Assembly: GCF_024497955.1 (NCBI RefSeq)
Contig: NZ_JANHKP010000026.1
Coordinates: 1 to 55,381 of the forward strand
Origin: Streptomyces sp. C10-9-1
GTDB taxonomy: Bacteria; Actinomycetota; Actinomycetes; Streptomycetales; Streptomycetaceae
Reading direction: 5' to 3'
Length of the DNA stretch: 55,381 bases
The notes below the pieces were generated by a model that had not been told where the DNA came from, made no database searches, and saw only the letters and a list, made by a program, of their open reading frames with translations. This document shows, piece by piece, positions 40,403-49,099 of this stretch. Numbering within the stretch: position 1 is the first letter of the stretch; every line of letters begins with the position of its first letter. The position numbers were made by a program, and so were the translations under genes.

Positions 40403-41326
40403 TCAGACCGCGGCCGGCTCACGCTCGCCCTGCTCGGCGACGACGCCCGGGACGCGGCGGAGCTTCTTCATGGGGCCGAGCTCGCTCTCGTAGACCTTCT
40501 TGACGCCGTCGCCGAGCGACTCCTCGACCACCCGGATGTCGCGGACCAGGCGGGTGAGGCCCTGCGGCTCCACGGAGGCGGCCTGGTCGGAGCCCCACAT
40601 GGCGCGGTCCAGGGTGATGTGGCGCTCGACGAAGCAGGCGCCGAGGGCGACGGCGGCGAGGGTGGTCTGCAGGCCGGTCTCGTGGCCCGAGTAGCCGATC
40701 GGGACGTTCGGGTACTCGGCCTGGAGGGTGTTGACGACCCGCAGGTTGAGCTCCTCGGCCTTCGCCGGGTAGGTGGAGGTGGCGTGGCAGAGCAGGATGT
40801 TCTCGCTGCCCAGCACCTCGACGGCGTGGCGGATCTGCTGCGGCGTCGACATGCCGGTGGAGAGGATGACGGTGCGGCCGGTGGCGCGCAGGGCGCGCAG
40901 CAGCTCGTCGTCGGTCAGGGAGGCGGAGGCGACCTTGTGGGCGGGGACGTCGAACTTCTCCAGGAAGGCGACGGCCTCGGTGTCCCACGGGGAGGCGAAC
41001 CAGTCGATGCCGCGCTCGCGGCAGTGCTCGTCGATGGCGCGGTACTCGTCCTCGCCGAACTCGACGCGGTGGCGGTAGTCGATGTAGGTCATCCGGCCCC
41101 AGGGGGTGTCGCGCTCGATGTCCCACTGGTCGCGCGGGGTGCAGATCTCCGGGGTCCGCTTCTGGAACTTGACCGCGTCGCAGCCGGCCTCGGCGGCGGC
41201 GTCGATCAGCTTGAAGGCGTTCTCCAGGTCGCCGTTGTGGTTGATGCCGATCTCGCCGGTGACGTAGACGGGGTGGCCCGGGCCGGCGGTCTTGGAGCCG
41301 AGGGTGCGCAGTCGGTTGGTGCTCAT
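40403..41326 (-). CDS. neuB: Nonulosonic-acid synthase (NeuB-like; sialate or Kdn synthase)
   Basis: 307 aa. The NeuB TIM barrel is complete: YVTGEIGINHNGDLENA, DAVKFQKRTPE, FASPWDTEAV, KVASASLTDDEL, STGMST, LCHATSTYPAK, IGYSGHETG and ERHITLDRAMWGSDQAAS. Most NeuB proteins continue with a C-terminal SAF domain of about 60 residues; here the chain ends about 30 residues after the barrel. It condenses PEP with a six-carbon sugar such as ManNAc or mannose (6-phosphate). ATG 41326 follows AAGGAA by 7 nt. Synteny suggests Kdn for teichulosonic acid. Confidence 0.88.
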   Translation of the reverse strand: MSTNRLRTLGSKTAGPGHPVYVTGEIGINHNGDLENAFKLIDAAAEAGCDAVKFQKRTPEICTPRDQWDIERDTPWGRMTYIDYRHRVEFGEDEYRAIDEHCRERGIDWFASPWDTEAVAFLEKFDVPAHKVASASLTDDELLRALRATGRTVILSTGMSTPQQIRHAVEVLGSENILLCHATSTYPAKAEELNLRVVNTLQAEYPNVPIGYSGHETGLQTTLAAVALGACFVERHITLDRAMWGSDQAASVEPQGLTRLVRDIRVVEESLGDGVKKVYESELGPMKKLRRVPGVVAEQGEREPAAV

Positions 41327-41433
41327 GCGGGTGTTCCTTCGCTGGGTGGGTCGCCCGGAGGGTGCCGGGCACGGGGTGTTCGGTGGAGGACGGGAGGTGT
41401 CGCGGCGCGGCGGGACGGCCGGGCGGCGACCGG

Positions 41434-42663
41434 TCAGGAGGCGGAGTGCGCCGGGGCGGTGCGGCCGGCCCCGGTGTCGGTGTCGAGTTCGGGGCCGAGG
41501 AGCCAGCCGGCGATCTCCCGGACGGCGCCCTCGCCCCCGGGGGCGGCGGTGACGGCGCGGGCGGCGGCCCGGACGGCTCCGTGGGCGCTCGCGACGGCCA
41601 CCGGCCAGCCGGCGACGGCGAAGCAGGGCAGGTCGTTGACGTCGTTGCCCGCGTAGAGCACCCGGTCGAGGGCGACGCCCTGCTCCTCGGCCCACTGCTT
41701 CAGGGCGGCGTCCTTGCGGTCGATGCCGTGGAGCACGGGGATGCCGAGCTTGCGGGCGCGGGCGGCGACCACCGGGTTCCGCTCGGTGGACAGGATCAGC
41801 AGCCGCAGGCCCGCGGCCCGCATCCGGGCGACGCCGAGGCCGTCCCCGCGGTGGACCGCGACGAACTCGCGGCCGTCGGCGTCCACGAGGACCCGGTCGT
41901 CGGTCTGCGTGCCGTCGAAGTCCAGGACGACCGCGTCCACCTCGGCACGGGTGGGCAGCGGGGAGTCGTCGAGCAGCGGGGCGAGGGAGCGGGCCCGGGC
42001 GAGCTCGTGCGGGTCGTCGACCTCCAGCACCCGGGCGGGGTCCGTGCGCACCAGGGCGGTGTGCCCGAAGAAGCGGTGCCCGGCGGCGCGGAAGCCCTCG
42101 GCGTCCATGGCGTAGGCGGCGCCGGTCTCCAGCAGGTCCTGGGGGCGGTCCTGGCGCCGCGGCCGGTGCGCGGGGTCGTGGTTGACGCCGCCCGAGCCCG
42201 GTCGGCCGCCGGGGGCGGCCGGGGGCTCCTCCCGCCACAGGAAGCCGTGGAAGGGGGCGACGGTCACGGCGCTGTCGGCGCCGTCCTCCACCACGGCCCG
42301 GGCGACGCCCTGGACGTCCTCGGCGGTGACGAAGGGGCTGGTGCACTGGACGAGCAGCACCGCCCGCGCCGGCGCGCCGCTCAGCGCCTCGTGCGCGTCC
42401 AGGGCGTGCAGCACCGCGGACTCGCTGGTGGCGGTGTCCCCGGCGATGGCGGCGGGGCGGTGCACCACCTCGGCGCCCGCGGCGCGCGCCGCGGCGGCGA
42501 TGGCGGGGTCGTCGGTGGAGACGGCGACATGGGTGACCAGCGGGGCGTCCAGGCAGGCCCGTACGGCGCGGGCCACCAGGGGCACCCCGGCGACCGGGGC
42601 GAGGTTCTTGGCGGGGACGCCCTTGGACCCGCCCCGGGCGGGGATCACGGCGAGGACGGTCAT
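41434..42663 (-). CDS. neuA: CMP-nonulosonate cytidylyltransferase fused to HAD phosphatase
   Basis: 409 aa two-domain fusion. The N-terminal cytidylyltransferase (residues 1-230) has IPARGGSKGVPAKNLAP, STDDPAI and LVQCTSPFVTAEDV. The C-terminal KdsC-like HAD phosphatase (about 240-395) has VVLDFDGTQTDD, STERN, KDAALK and AGNDVNDLP. It would activate the nonulosonic acid as CMP-sugar, and the phosphatase could dephosphorylate the 9-phosphate intermediate first. This puts two consecutive pathway steps in one protein, between neuB and a glycosyltransferase-like gene. A Gly/Pro/Arg-rich insert near residues 150-175 is unusual. Confidence 0.9.
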   Translation of the reverse strand: MTVLAVIPARGGSKGVPAKNLAPVAGVPLVARAVRACLDAPLVTHVAVSTDDPAIAAAARAAGAEVVHRPAAIAGDTATSESAVLHALDAHEALSGAPARAVLLVQCTSPFVTAEDVQGVARAVVEDGADSAVTVAPFHGFLWREEPPAAPGGRPGSGGVNHDPAHRPRRQDRPQDLLETGAAYAMDAEGFRAAGHRFFGHTALVRTDPARVLEVDDPHELARARSLAPLLDDSPLPTRAEVDAVVLDFDGTQTDDRVLVDADGREFVAVHRGDGLGVARMRAAGLRLLILSTERNPVVAARARKLGIPVLHGIDRKDAALKQWAEEQGVALDRVLYAGNDVNDLPCFAVAGWPVAVASAHGAVRAAARAVTAAPGGEGAVREIAGWLLGPELDTDTGAGRTAPAHSAS

Positions 42664-42757
42664 CGGTGCTCCTGGAAGGGACTGGTGCGGGTGCGGGTGC
42701 GTCCGCCCGCGGCCGCGGGCCGCGCGGACGTGCGGGAAGCGGACGCCTGGCGGGGCG

Positions 42758-44074
42758 TCACAGCTCTCCCATCCGCCGGATCACGGGGGCGACGCGCTGC
42801 ACGCCGTGGCGGTAGGCGCCTCGGGCGGCTCCGCGGACGGCGCCGCGGACCACCCGGCGCAGCCCGGTCGGTCCGGTGCCCGGGACGGCGGCCGCGAGCG
42901 GGGTGCCGTCGGGCGCGAGATGGTGGCGGGCGAGCAGGCCGGGCAGGTAACCGGGGGCGGTGAGGGGGGTGTAGTAGGGCCGCAGCGGGTCGCGCCGGGG
43001 CTGGAGCAGCAGTTCGGCGACGCGGGAGCGGGCCGCGTCGAAGGCGTGCTCGTAGGAGCCGTCGGCGGCGACGCCCTGGCGGGAGAGCCAGTGGGCGTCG
43101 GGCACCGGGCGGTGCCCGCCGTCGAGCATGTCCCAGGAGGCAAGCAGCCCGGATCCGAGGAAGTGGTGGTTGCCGAGCGCCTCGCGCACGCCGAGGTCGG
43201 ACAGGATCGCGGTGGGGATGCGCCGGTGCAGCGCCTCCAGCGCGGCGGTCGAGGACACGGTGACCAGCAGGTCGGTCCGGTCCAGGACCTCGCCCATGTT
43301 GCCGTAGACCAGCTTGAGGTTGGGCGGGAGTCCGCCGGGCAGCCGTTCGGCGAGCCGCTGGTAGGGCAGCTCCTCGACGTGGGTGGTCTGCTCGCCCGGC
43401 CGGGAGCGCAGCTTCAGCAGCACCTCGCGCCGCGGGTGGAGCCGGGCGTGCTCGGCGAGCCGCCGCAGCAGGTAGCCGCGGTCGGCCCGGGTGGCGGGCA
43501 CGGAGGGCTGGGCGGCGAAGACCACCGTGTCGCGGTCCTCCCGGGGCCGGTAGGGCTCACCGCCGAGGAAGGGCAGGGCCGCCTCCGTCACACAGGAGGC
43601 GTCGGCGCCGACCCCCTCGTAGACCGCCGTGAAGCGGTCCGCGTCGTGGCGGGAGTTGGCGAGGACCACGTCCGCGCCGTGGCGCAGCAGCAGACCGTCG
43701 GCGAGCTTCTCGTAGACGACGCCGACGTACCCGGTGACCACCACCGGGCGGCGGTCCGCCGCCTGGGCCGCGAGCCCGTGGAGCATCGCCTGCACCCCGC
43801 CGCCGACGAGGGCGAGCACGAGGACGTCGTAGCCGCCGTCGCGCATGGTGCGCAGGAACTCGGCGCCGGTGACCTCGTCGAGCCGGTCGGCGTGGGCCCC
43901 GACCTCGGCGAGCTGGCGGGCGGTGGGGGTGGCACGCCCGCGCAGCAGGAAGCCGTGCAGGTCCACGGCGGTGCTGGGGGCGATCCGGCGTGCGGTCAGC
44001 GCACCCCATTTCCACCGGGTGTCGGAGTCGGCGAGTACGGCGACCCGTACGGCCTCGCGGTTGGGATTGGGCAC
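42758..44074 (-). CDS. DUF6716-like putative glycosyltransferase
   Basis: 438 aa. The N-terminal strand VRVAVLADSDTRWKWGALTA and segments VTGYVGVVYEKLADGLLLRHGADVVLANSRHD and EVLLKLRSRPGEQTTH suggest a GT-B-like nucleotide-sugar transferase. LLVTVSSTAALEALHRRIPTAIL matches the SS/TxxE element of sialyltransferase-like folds. It leads the operon with neuA and neuB, so it probably builds the same glycan. GTG 44074 lies 7 nt after TAGCGT, suggesting a leaderless start. The acceptor is unknown. Confidence 0.7.
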   Translation of the reverse strand: MPNPNREAVRVAVLADSDTRWKWGALTARRIAPSTAVDLHGFLLRGRATPTARQLAEVGAHADRLDEVTGAEFLRTMRDGGYDVLVLALVGGGVQAMLHGLAAQAADRRPVVVTGYVGVVYEKLADGLLLRHGADVVLANSRHDADRFTAVYEGVGADASCVTEAALPFLGGEPYRPREDRDTVVFAAQPSVPATRADRGYLLRRLAEHARLHPRREVLLKLRSRPGEQTTHVEELPYQRLAERLPGGLPPNLKLVYGNMGEVLDRTDLLVTVSSTAALEALHRRIPTAILSDLGVREALGNHHFLGSGLLASWDMLDGGHRPVPDAHWLSRQGVAADGSYEHAFDAARSRVAELLLQPRRDPLRPYYTPLTAPGYLPGLLARHHLAPDGTPLAAAVPGTGPTGLRRVVRGAVRGAARGAYRHGVQRVAPVIRRMGEL

Positions 44075-44081
44075 GTCGAGG

Positions 44082-44254
44082 ACGCTAGGAAGACATCCCG
44101 TTCGACGGCCCAACTCAATGGCAACAGCGGGTTAACAGAGCACCTACGAAAGGGGATTCCGCCAGGTGGTCCGCCGGATTAAACAGGTCGACGCCCATCG
44201 TTCACCTGCCGTCCTCCCGAAGGACAACGCAGATGGCGGGCCGCGGCCTAGCGT
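44082..44254. promoter_or_regulatory. Divergent leaderless promoters of the two glycan operons
   Basis: The minus-strand -10 TAGCGT (44087-44082) is 7 nt from GTG 44074 and the plus-strand -10 TAGCGT (44249-44254) is 6 nt from GTG 44261. Both hexamers are identical and neither gene has a ribosome site. No convincing -35 is seen, so an activator or alternative sigma factor may be needed. Confidence 0.55.
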
Positions 44255-44260
44255 CAACGC

Positions 44261-45250
44261 GTGGTCAAGCTCTCCGTCATCGTGCCGTTCTACAACGTGC
44301 AGTCCTTTGCCCCGGACACCCTCAGAAGCCTCCGCACCAATACCCGCGAGGATTTCGAGTTCCTTCTCGTCGACGACTGCTCGACGGACGGGACTTCGGA
44401 GATCCTCCGGCAGGCGGAGCGCGAGATCCCCGGGGCGGTGCTGATCAGACACGAGCGGAACGGAGGTCTCGCCACCGCGCGGAACACCGGCCTGGACGCC
44501 GCGCGCGGCGAGTACCTGGCCTTCCTCGACGGGGACGACTGGCTGGCGCCGGGCCACTTCGCGGGCCTGCTGTCGGCCATGGAGGACCTGGGCTGCGACT
44601 TCGTGCGCACGGACCATGTGCAGTGCACGGGGCGGGCCCGCAGTGTGCACCGGGTGCCGGTCGGCCCGCGGGGTGCGGTGCTCCGCCCCCGGGACTGGAT
44701 CCTGCCGGCCGACCGCTCCACCGGCGTGGACTATCCCTACGCATGGGCGGGGATGTACCACCGAAGGCTCGTGGACCGGGGTCTTCTGCATTTCACCGAC
44801 GGGCTGCGCACGGCCGAGGACCGGCCGTGGATCTGGCGTCTGCACCGGCACGCGGATTCCTTCGCGGTGATCGGCCGCCTGGGCATCTTCTACCGCCGGG
44901 GCGTCGCCTCCTCGCTCACCCAGATCGGCGATGTGCGGCAGCTCGACTTCATCCGCGCATTCGACCAGGTCATCGAGGAGACGGCACGGGACGAGGAAGC
45001 GGAAAGGCTTCTTCCGAAGGCCGTGCGCACCTACTGCGCGGTCATCTCCCACCATTTGGGTTCCATCGAGAGGTTCGAGCCGGCCGTGGCACGGAGACTG
45101 AGGACGATGAGCGGCGAGGCGCTGCGCCGGATGCCCGCCGCCGTGCTGGGCGAGGCACTGGACTCGATGGACGCGGAGCGTGCCGCCCGGCTGCGCCGGG
45201 TCCGGCGGGCGCGCGTCCGGCTCGGCTCGGCGCAGGGGGAGGCGGCCTGA
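44261..45250 (+). CDS. Family 2 glycosyltransferase
   Basis: 329 aa. The GT-A core shows LSVIVPFYNVQSFAPDTLRSL, FEFLLVDDCSTDGTSEIL, GGLATARNTGLDAARGEYLAFLDGDDWL (DxD) and TAEDRPWIWRL (ED catalytic base). It resembles polymer glycosyltransferases that add sugars to cell-surface chains. It starts the rightward operon opposite neuA/neuB, and its stop overlaps the next ATG (TGATG). Confidence 0.88.
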   Translation: MVKLSVIVPFYNVQSFAPDTLRSLRTNTREDFEFLLVDDCSTDGTSEILRQAEREIPGAVLIRHERNGGLATARNTGLDAARGEYLAFLDGDDWLAPGHFAGLLSAMEDLGCDFVRTDHVQCTGRARSVHRVPVGPRGAVLRPRDWILPADRSTGVDYPYAWAGMYHRRLVDRGLLHFTDGLRTAEDRPWIWRLHRHADSFAVIGRLGIFYRRGVASSLTQIGDVRQLDFIRAFDQVIEETARDEEAERLLPKAVRTYCAVISHHLGSIERFEPAVARRLRTMSGEALRRMPAAVLGEALDSMDAERAARLRRVRRARVRLGSAQGEAA

Positions 45251-46611
45251 TGGCGACCACGCAGATCTTCTTCGCCTCCTCGCTGTTCGGGGCGGCCACG
45301 GTGGCCGCCGCGATCGACAGCGGCTGCTTCACCGACGCCGACCGGCGCCTGCTGCTGGTCAGCAACAACGCGGCGGTTCCGGAGACGACTCCCGCGCCGG
45401 ACGCGGCGCCCGGTTTCGAGCGGCTGCGCGACCGCTTCGACGGGGTGCTCTCCTGGAACGAGGCCGTCTCCCCGTTCCACCCGGCGGCCTGGTCCCCTCG
45501 CGCCGACGACGTCCCCCTGTGGGAGCGGCACCTGCGCCGCCTCTGGCGGCTCGGTGACGACCGGATCGAGCTGGTGCTGGAGTCCCTGCAGGTCGCACCG
45601 GCCCTGTCGGTCGCCCGCCTGTTCCCGGACGCGGCGCTGGACGTGTACGCGGACGGGCTGATGAGCTACGGACCGACCCGCAACCGGATCGACCCCCTGG
45701 TGGGCGAGCGGGTGCGCGGCCTGTTCCATCTCGATCTGGTCCCGGGGCTGCGGCCGCTGCTGCTGGCGGAGTTCGGCGTGGAGCCCCGTGTGGTGCCGGC
45801 GGGGGCGTTCGCCAAGGTGGTGGACGAGTTGTCGGACGCGCTGCCGGACCTGACCGCGGTGGCCGGGGCACTCGGCGGACGGCCCCTTGAGGAGCCGGGG
45901 GACGGCGGCGAAGGGCCCGCGGTCGTGCTCGGCCAGTACCTCGCCGCCCTGGGCATCCTGAGCCGCGAGGAGGAAGAGGAGCTGCACGCGCGGACGGTGC
46001 GCGCGGTCGCGGGCCTCGGCCACCGCAGGATCGTGTTCAAGGCCCACCCCGCCGCCCCGGCGGCGTGGGGCCACCGGGCGGCCGCGGAGGCGGCCGCGCT
46101 GGGCGTGGAACTCGCCGTAGTGGACCGCCCGGTGCTCGCGGAGGTGCTCTACCGCAGGCTGCGCCCCTCCCTAGTGGCCGGGTGCTTCTCGACGGGGCTG
46201 CTCACCGCCGCCTCGCTCCACGGGATCGACGTGGCCCGCTTCGGCACGGGCGGCCTGCTGGAGCGGCTGACGCCCTACCGGAACAGCAACCGGGTGCCGC
46301 TGATGCTGGTGGACGCCCTCGTGCCCGACCTGGAGGCGGGGGCGAGCGGCCCGGCGGCGGCGGCCGACGAGCGGCTGAGCGGGCTGCTGGACGCGGTGGG
46401 CTTCGCGATGCAGCCGCAGCTCCGGCACGATCTGCGGCCCTCCGCGGAGCGCTTCCTGCGGGGCGCGCCGGAGGCGGAGCGGCTCCGCCTCGTCGGCCGC
46501 CGGAGACTGACGGTGCTGGGGCTGCCGGGGGGCGTGCCGGTGCCGCGGCACGCGGTGGTGCGCCGGGCGGTGCGCCGGGCCCGCAGGCTGAAGCGCGCGG
46601 TGCTGCGGTAG
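45250..46611 (+). CDS. Alpha-2,8-polysialyltransferase family (POLYST-like) protein
   Basis: 453 aa. TQIFFASSLFGAATVAAAID opens the first Rossmann-like domain, YADGLMSYGPTRN follows, and the CMP-binding half carries RRIVFKAHPAAP and LVAGCFSTGLLTAASL, the HP and S/T-containing motifs of bacterial poly- and sialyltransferases. The C-terminus is strongly Arg-rich, suggesting membrane or glycan association. It is coupled to the GT2 gene. It probably polymerises or caps with a CMP-activated nonulosonic acid from the adjacent operon. Confidence 0.78.
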   Translation: MATTQIFFASSLFGAATVAAAIDSGCFTDADRRLLLVSNNAAVPETTPAPDAAPGFERLRDRFDGVLSWNEAVSPFHPAAWSPRADDVPLWERHLRRLWRLGDDRIELVLESLQVAPALSVARLFPDAALDVYADGLMSYGPTRNRIDPLVGERVRGLFHLDLVPGLRPLLLAEFGVEPRVVPAGAFAKVVDELSDALPDLTAVAGALGGRPLEEPGDGGEGPAVVLGQYLAALGILSREEEEELHARTVRAVAGLGHRRIVFKAHPAAPAAWGHRAAAEAAALGVELAVVDRPVLAEVLYRRLRPSLVAGCFSTGLLTAASLHGIDVARFGTGGLLERLTPYRNSNRVPLMLVDALVPDLEAGASGPAAAADERLSGLLDAVGFAMQPQLRHDLRPSAERFLRGAPEAERLRLVGRRRLTVLGLPGGVPVPRHAVVRRAVRRARRLKRAVLR

Positions 46612-46658
46612 CGGCGCCCGGGGCCTCGGCGGCCGTCCCCGGGGCCCGGGCCCCGGGG

Positions 46659-47312
46659 TCAGGTGCTGCCGAAGGAGAGCTTGACGGCGAACCCCAGGAA
46701 CAGCGCGCCCGCCGCCGAGGTCGCCCCCGCCGACAGCGCCCTGCGGCGCCGGAAGGCGCTCGCCAGGCGGGTGCCGCTGAAGATCAGCGTCGTCAGGTAC
46801 AGGAAGCTGCCGAGCTGGAGCAGGGCCCCGAGGACCACGAAGGAGACCGCCGGGTAGGCGTAGGACGGGTCCACGAACTGCACGAAGAACGAGACCAGGA
46901 AGAGGATGGCCTTCGGGTTGAACAGGCTGATCACCAGCGCCCGGCGGAAGGGGTTCTCCCCCGGTCCCTCCTCCGCCCGCTCCTCGTGGGCGCCCTCGGG
47001 CGCCCCGCGGTGCCGCCACAGCATCCGGGCGGTGCGCAGCATCCCGAAGGCCATCCAGGCCAGGTAGGCGGCCCCGGCGTACTTCACGACGGCGAAGAGC
47101 AGGGGCGTGGTCTGCAGGAGCGAGGCGGCGCCGAGGGCGGCCAGGGTCATCAGCACCGCGTCGCCGGTGAACACCCCGGCGGCGGCCCGGTAGCCCGTGC
47201 GGGTGCCCTTGCGGGCCGCGACGGAGAGCACGTACAGCGAGTTCGGCCCCGGCAGCAGAATGATCAGGACGAGGCCGACGAGGTACGTCGGGAGATCGGT
47301 GACACCCAGCAT
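46659..47312 (-). CDS. LysE/RhtB (LeuE-type) amino-acid exporter
   Basis: 217 aa with about six hydrophobic segments. The family signature LILLPGPNSLYVLSVAARKGTRTGYRAAAGVFTGD is near residues 16-50, and NPFRRALVISLFNPKAILFLVSFFVQFV is the second conserved block. It probably exports neutral amino acids. GACACT 6 nt before the ATG may be a leaderless -10. It converges with the polysialyltransferase-like gene. Confidence 0.88.
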   Translation of the reverse strand: MLGVTDLPTYLVGLVLIILLPGPNSLYVLSVAARKGTRTGYRAAAGVFTGDAVLMTLAALGAASLLQTTPLLFAVVKYAGAAYLAWMAFGMLRTARMLWRHRGAPEGAHEERAEEGPGENPFRRALVISLFNPKAILFLVSFFVQFVDPSYAYPAVSFVVLGALLQLGSFLYLTTLIFSGTRLASAFRRRRALSAGATSAAGALFLGFAVKLSFGST

Positions 47313-47526
47313 GGCCGGAGTGTCGCACACGGGTGCGACCGCGCGCCGCGGTGTTCCACGGCGGGCGCCCACCGGGACCTCCCCGAGGGGTCCGGTGCCG
47401 TGCCGGAGGTCACCAAGCGTGTCGTCGCCGTCGCCCAACCGTTACCTCCATGATGCTCGGAGGGGTGCAACCCGGCCGGGTGCGGATCTGTCTTCTCAGG
47501 CACAAGGGACCGACAGGGGGGCGACG
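47313..47526. other. Divergent intergenic region
   Basis: About 214 nt between the exporter and the L,D-transpeptidase gene. It presumably holds both promoters, with GGGGGCG ahead of ATG 47527 as a ribosome site. No repeat or extra gene is seen. Confidence 0.4.
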
Positions 47527-48426
47527 ATGCTCACGAAGAACCTCGCGATCAGAACGCTGGCGGCGGCGGCCGCGATGACCGTGGCCGCGGTGACGGCCGG
47601 CTGCTCCCCGGAGGACGCGCCGGGCGCGGTCTCCGACGGCAAGCCCGCGGCACCGGCGTCGCCGGTGTCGGTGCCCACGTCCCAGGCGCCCGCCTCGCCG
47701 TCGGAGTCCCCTGCCGAGGAGCCGTCCGCCTCTCCCTCTCCGAGCGCCTCCGAGACCGCCTCGGCCTCGCCCGCCGCGCCCGCGCCCGCGCCCGCGATCC
47801 TCATGGCGCCGGGTGCCAAGAGCGAGCAGGTGCGGGAGCTCCAGGCGAGGCTGGCCCAGATCGGCTGGTTCGACGACAAGCCGACCGCGCTGTACGGCCC
47901 GGTGACCACCACCGCCGTCAAGGGCTTCCAGGGCAAGCGCGGCCTGCCGGCCACCGGCAGCACCGACGAGACCACCTGGCAGAAGCTGCTGGGGATGACC
48001 ACCAAGCCGACCAGGGCGGAACTGGACGGCAAGGACGTCGAGAAGGCGGAGGCCAAGCCGGACCCCCGCTGCATGACCGGCCGGGTGATGTGCATCAGCA
48101 AGACCACGCGCACGCTGTCGTGGATGGTCGACGGCAAGGTGCTGTCGACCATGGACGTCCGTTTCGGCTCGCAGTACACGCCGACCCGCGAGGGCGAGTT
48201 CACGGTCGGGTGGAAGTCGCGCGACCACGTCTCGACGCTCTACGACACCCCGATGCCGTACGCGATGTTCTTCAGCGGGGGCCAGGCGGTGCACTACTCA
48301 TCGGACTTCGCGGCCCGCGGCTACAACGGCGCCTCGCACGGCTGCGTCAACGTCCGGGACAAGGGCAAGGTCGCGGCGCTCTTCGACCAGGTCAGCACGG
48401 GCGACAAGGTCGTCGTGTACTGGTGA
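47527..48426 (+). CDS. L,D-transpeptidase lipoprotein with peptidoglycan-binding domain
   Basis: 299 aa. The signal peptide has lipobox VTAGC (Cys26), followed by a Pro/Ser/Ala linker to about residue 90. A PG_binding_1 domain (GAKSEQVRELQARLAQIGW; YGPVTTTAVKGFQ) runs to about 155, and a YkuD domain ends the protein with His271 and Cys273 in SHGCVNVRD. It forms 3-3 crosslinks in peptidoglycan, anchored on the outer face of the membrane. A terminator follows. Confidence 0.92.
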   Translation: MLTKNLAIRTLAAAAAMTVAAVTAGCSPEDAPGAVSDGKPAAPASPVSVPTSQAPASPSESPAEEPSASPSPSASETASASPAAPAPAPAILMAPGAKSEQVRELQARLAQIGWFDDKPTALYGPVTTTAVKGFQGKRGLPATGSTDETTWQKLLGMTTKPTRAELDGKDVEKAEAKPDPRCMTGRVMCISKTTRTLSWMVDGKVLSTMDVRFGSQYTPTREGEFTVGWKSRDHVSTLYDTPMPYAMFFSGGQAVHYSSDFAARGYNGASHGCVNVRDKGKVAALFDQVSTGDKVVVYW

Positions 48427-48478
48427 GGGCCGACGGCCCGGGCGGTGCTCGGGGCCGCGGAGGAGGCCGGGGAGTGAG

Positions 48479-48517
48479 GGCGCGGGCGGGACCGGGGGAA
48501 CGTGTCCCGCCCGCGCC
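48479..48517. terminator. Terminator after the L,D-transpeptidase gene
   Basis: A perfect 14-bp inverted repeat (48479-48492 and 48504-48517) with an 11-nt loop. The following stretch to 48698 is locally A/T-richer and has no recognisable gene. Confidence 0.75.
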
Positions 48518-48698
48518 GTGTGCGCTGAGCCGCAGGTACGGGGGGAACCCCGGCTCTTCGCGCTGCCGATGACCAGTCGGCACTACTTACTGCGCCACCA
48601 CGCCGAAAAACGTCACACTCGCGGTGAACCTTTTCCGAAAAACAGCGAACTCGCAGGTCAGCGGCTTGTGCGCGGGGCACGGCCGGGCGGGCGGAAGA

Positions 48699-49025
48699 TC
48701 AGCGAAGCGGGGGGCGGTCGAGGATCTCGATGAAGGCGATCCGGCCGTGGACGACGTCCAGGTTCAGCATCCCCTGGTCGGGGCGGAGCGGCACGCAGCG
48801 GTGGCCCTCGCCGTAAGGCCCGCTCCCGGGGTGGCCGGAGGTCCGGATGCTCCGACAGAAGTCGTCCCCGCAGTCGCAGGCGCCGTGGTACGGCACGTCC
48901 CGGACCGCGACGGCGAGTTCCGGCTCCCCCTCGTCCCGGAGCAGCCGGACGAGTTCCGCCACGAGTTCGGGGTGCCGCTCACGCACCAGGGGGTAGCGCT
49001 CCCCCGCTCTGCTTCCCTTGGTCAC
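48699..49025 (-). CDS. Hypothetical protein with a CxCxxxxC motif
   Basis: 108 aa. The sequence YPLVRERHPELVAELVRLLRDEGEPELAVAV leads to YHGACDCGDDFCRSI, a Cys-rich element that could bind metal, then the strand LNLDVVHGRIAFIEILD. GTG 49025 lies 6 nt after TACCCT, suggesting a leaderless start. It looks like a conserved Streptomyces protein of unknown function. It lies downstream of the anti-sigma-like gene, 74 nt away, but has its own promoter. Confidence 0.65.
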   Translation of the reverse strand: MTKGSRAGERYPLVRERHPELVAELVRLLRDEGEPELAVAVRDVPYHGACDCGDDFCRSIRTSGHPGSGPYGEGHRCVPLRPDQGMLNLDVVHGRIAFIEILDRPPLR

Positions 49026-49099
49026 CGCGTGAGGGTAGGCGTGGCAGGTGCGGGGGCGCCACCGGGTTACGGCGGGGCACGTTCCCCTGCCGGGAGGCG

